From NCBI RefSeq assembly GCF_017498545.1, contig NZ_CP071793.1, forward strand, positions 5,481,001-5,545,000: 64,000 bases of DNA. Direction: 5' to 3'. The stretch is from Sulfidibacter corallicola. GTDB lineage: Bacteria > Acidobacteriota > Holophagae > Acanthopleuribacterales > Acanthopleuribacteraceae. The stretch's first letter is position 1; the number at the start of each line of letters is the position of its first letter. Positions 62,924 through 64,000 of the stretch are shown piece after piece. The position numbers and the translations under genes are program-made. The notes under the pieces were generated by a model. The model was given only the letters and a program-made list of their open reading frames with translations. It ran no database searches and was not told where the DNA came from.

Positions 62924-63481
62924 TTAGCTGAAAACCTCTTCGGCTTCCTCTACGCCCGCGTTCTCTTCATCTTCTGCAGTTTTGACGGGCTTGCGGGTAA
63001 TCGCCTCATCCAATACGCCTTGCAGGAATTCATCTGTCTGATCGGCAGGTATTTCCTTGACGATTTCGATCTCGTCGATCAAGCGCTTGCGGATTTGGTC
63101 GTACATGCGCTTCTCTTCGAAGGTAGCTTTGGCTTTCTTGATGAGGTGATGGATTGTTACCACGACGCTGCCCATGTCGCTGAAGCTGCCGGATTGACGC
63201 ATCAGTTCGAACCGGCTTTTGCGGTTTTTGTGATGGAGTTTGGAAATCTTGAAGTCGGGAGTCCAACTATCGACACAGTCCTGGAGTTCAGACTGAGAAA
63301 CCAGGCGACGCACGCCTACTCGTTCCACGTTATCCGTCGGGATGCTGATTTTGGTCTTGCCGTCGCAAGAAACGAGATCGTAGAAGTGAAGCTGGCGACC
63401 AGCAATGGTTTTGTCACATTCTTTCTCGATGACGAAGACACCGCCCTTCGGATAAAATACATGGTCTCCTGTTTTATACAT
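62924..63481 (-). CDS. CarD/CdnL-family transcription regulator
   Basis: A 185-residue CarD_CdnL_TRCF protein, which binds the RNA polymerase beta subunit through its N-terminal Tudor-like domain and stabilises open promoter complexes, especially at rRNA promoters. Seen here: N-terminal YKTGDHVFYPKGGVFVIEKE, the strand SIPTDNVERVGVRRLVS, and a helical C-terminal domain (RFELMRQSGSFSDMGSVVVTIHHLI, EKRMYDQIRKRLIDEIEIVK). It ends in an acidic tail (EDEENAGVEEAEEVF) beyond the usual domain. AGGGA six bases before the ATG. A strong terminator follows, so it is monocistronic. The Mfd gene encodes the same RNA polymerase-binding fold. Confidence 0.92.
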   Translation of the reverse strand: MYKTGDHVFYPKGGVFVIEKECDKTIAGRQLHFYDLVSCDGKTKISIPTDNVERVGVRRLVSQSELQDCVDSWTPDFKISKLHHKNRKSRFELMRQSGSFSDMGSVVVTIHHLIKKAKATFEEKRMYDQIRKRLIDEIEIVKEIPADQTDEFLQGVLDEAITRKPVKTAEDEENAGVEEAEEVFS

Positions 63482-63783
63482 ATCACGTCCCTTACTAACA
63501 AAGTGCCCCCATCATACCTCAAAAACGGCTCTTCTTCAAGATGAGGGGGAATCCGGATTCCAAAAGAGGATCTTTGACGAGTGATTCATTTTACCCGTGT
63601 TTCAAAATATCCCTGAGTTTCAAAATCTATAAAACCAGGAAAATACGATAGATTTTCACAGGCTCTTCGGGATTTTCAGCGGCGATGAACGGTCACTTCG
63701 CCGCGGCCTGAGATGCCCCCTCGACCCCCGCTTGGCGGAGGATGAGGGGGGTGAAAAAGTGTCCTCGAGGCGGTCCGGCGGCG
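63482..63783. other. intergenic region carD - FG-GAP-like gene
   Basis: About 300 bases, AT-rich near 63580-63660, which should hold the carD promoter (minus strand). No gene or RNA was recognised. The inverted CCCCCTC/GAGGGGG segments around 63717-63751 could form a weak hairpin following the gene that ends at 63784. Confidence 0.4.
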
Positions 63784-64000
63784 TTACTGGTTCGCCAGCA
63801 TGACGGTGACTTTGCGCTCGTCGCGGGACACCATGATCAGGTCCTTGCCGTTGGCGTTGTCCAAGTTGGCGTAAGTCGCGAAAGAGATATCGCCATCGCC
63901 TCCGAAGGTCTGATCCACGGAGGTGTCCGTCGGTCCGCTGTAGACCGCGACCGTATTCGACGCGGTTTGCGAGAAGAGAACCGAGCGCGCGTTGGTCGTG
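63784..64000 (-). CDS. FG-GAP/VCBS repeat-like protein, C-terminal part
   Basis: The last 71 residues of a minus-strand protein that begins outside the window. The fragment shows the beta-propeller repeat pattern of FG-GAP/VCBS proteins: NTVAVYSGPTDTSVDQTFGG followed by a strand pair, then LDNANGKDLIMVSRDERKVTV, where D-N-A-N-G-K-D resembles the calcium-binding loop of these blades. It ends MLANQ then TAA. Such proteins are normally secreted or surface-anchored. The overall size and other domains are unknown. Confidence 0.6.
   Translation of the reverse strand, partial: TTNARSVLFSQTASNTVAVYSGPTDTSVDQTFGGDGDISFATYANLDNANGKDLIMVSRDERKVTVMLANQ

Overview
The window is a GC-rich (roughly 60-65 percent by eye), densely coded stretch of a Gram-negative bacterial chromosome. 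Gene content suggests an Acidobacteriota-like organism of the Holophagae/Acanthopleuribacter-Sulfidibacter type. This is inferred from the mix of two-component-propeller sensors, a giant serine/threonine kinase-histidine kinase, a DUF3187 protein, HemJ, an IspDF fusion and a GlnRS-YqeY fusion. No rRNA or other taxonomic marker is present to confirm it, and I saw no tRNA gene, CRISPR array, insertion sequence or replication origin.

Layout. 1-5.1 kb: end of fabH, then purL-purF-nif3-like. 5.1-12 kb: HrpB helicase, a methyltransferase, a secreted beta-helix protein with a dockerin-like calcium motif, and a DUF3187 protein. 12.0-19.1 kb: a tightly overlapping heme operon hemA-hemC-hemD-hemL-hemE-hemJ followed by rsmG, behind an AT-rich regulatory region with a good sigma70 promoter. 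This is the C5 (glutamyl-tRNA) route; hemB and the late steps other than HemJ are not in the window. 19.1-25.7 kb: an S41-type peptidase, three tandem tail-collar (MdpB-like) genes plus a GNAT acetyltransferase, a Maf/DUF115-like protein and a PilZ-like protein. 25.8-38.8 kb: GlnRS-YqeY, two adjacent propeller histidine kinases (one apparently ATPase-dead) and Mfd.

39.3-43.9 kb is the most interesting part. Two CesT-like (type III secretion) chaperone genes flank a gene of unknown function. They precede an 892-residue protein of visibly lower GC content that carries a papain-type QGSxGSC motif and later candidate His and Asn residues. I read this as a candidate undescribed type III effector/chaperone cassette. 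No secretion apparatus is encoded in the window, so this remains an inference.

43.9-56.2 kb: a TacA/TacT (DUF1778/GNAT) toxin-antitoxin pair with an operator inside its promoter, an 1817-residue kinase/ATPase/GAF/histidine kinase, a divergent propeller-diguanylate cyclase, an FAD oxidoreductase, and a 1.2 kb non-coding repeat region (long imperfect inverted repeat plus a perfect 180-bp tandem duplication). 56.2-64 kb: housekeeping genes on the minus strand (rluA, plsB, ispDF, ribF, pgpA, carD) and the end of an FG-GAP-like protein.
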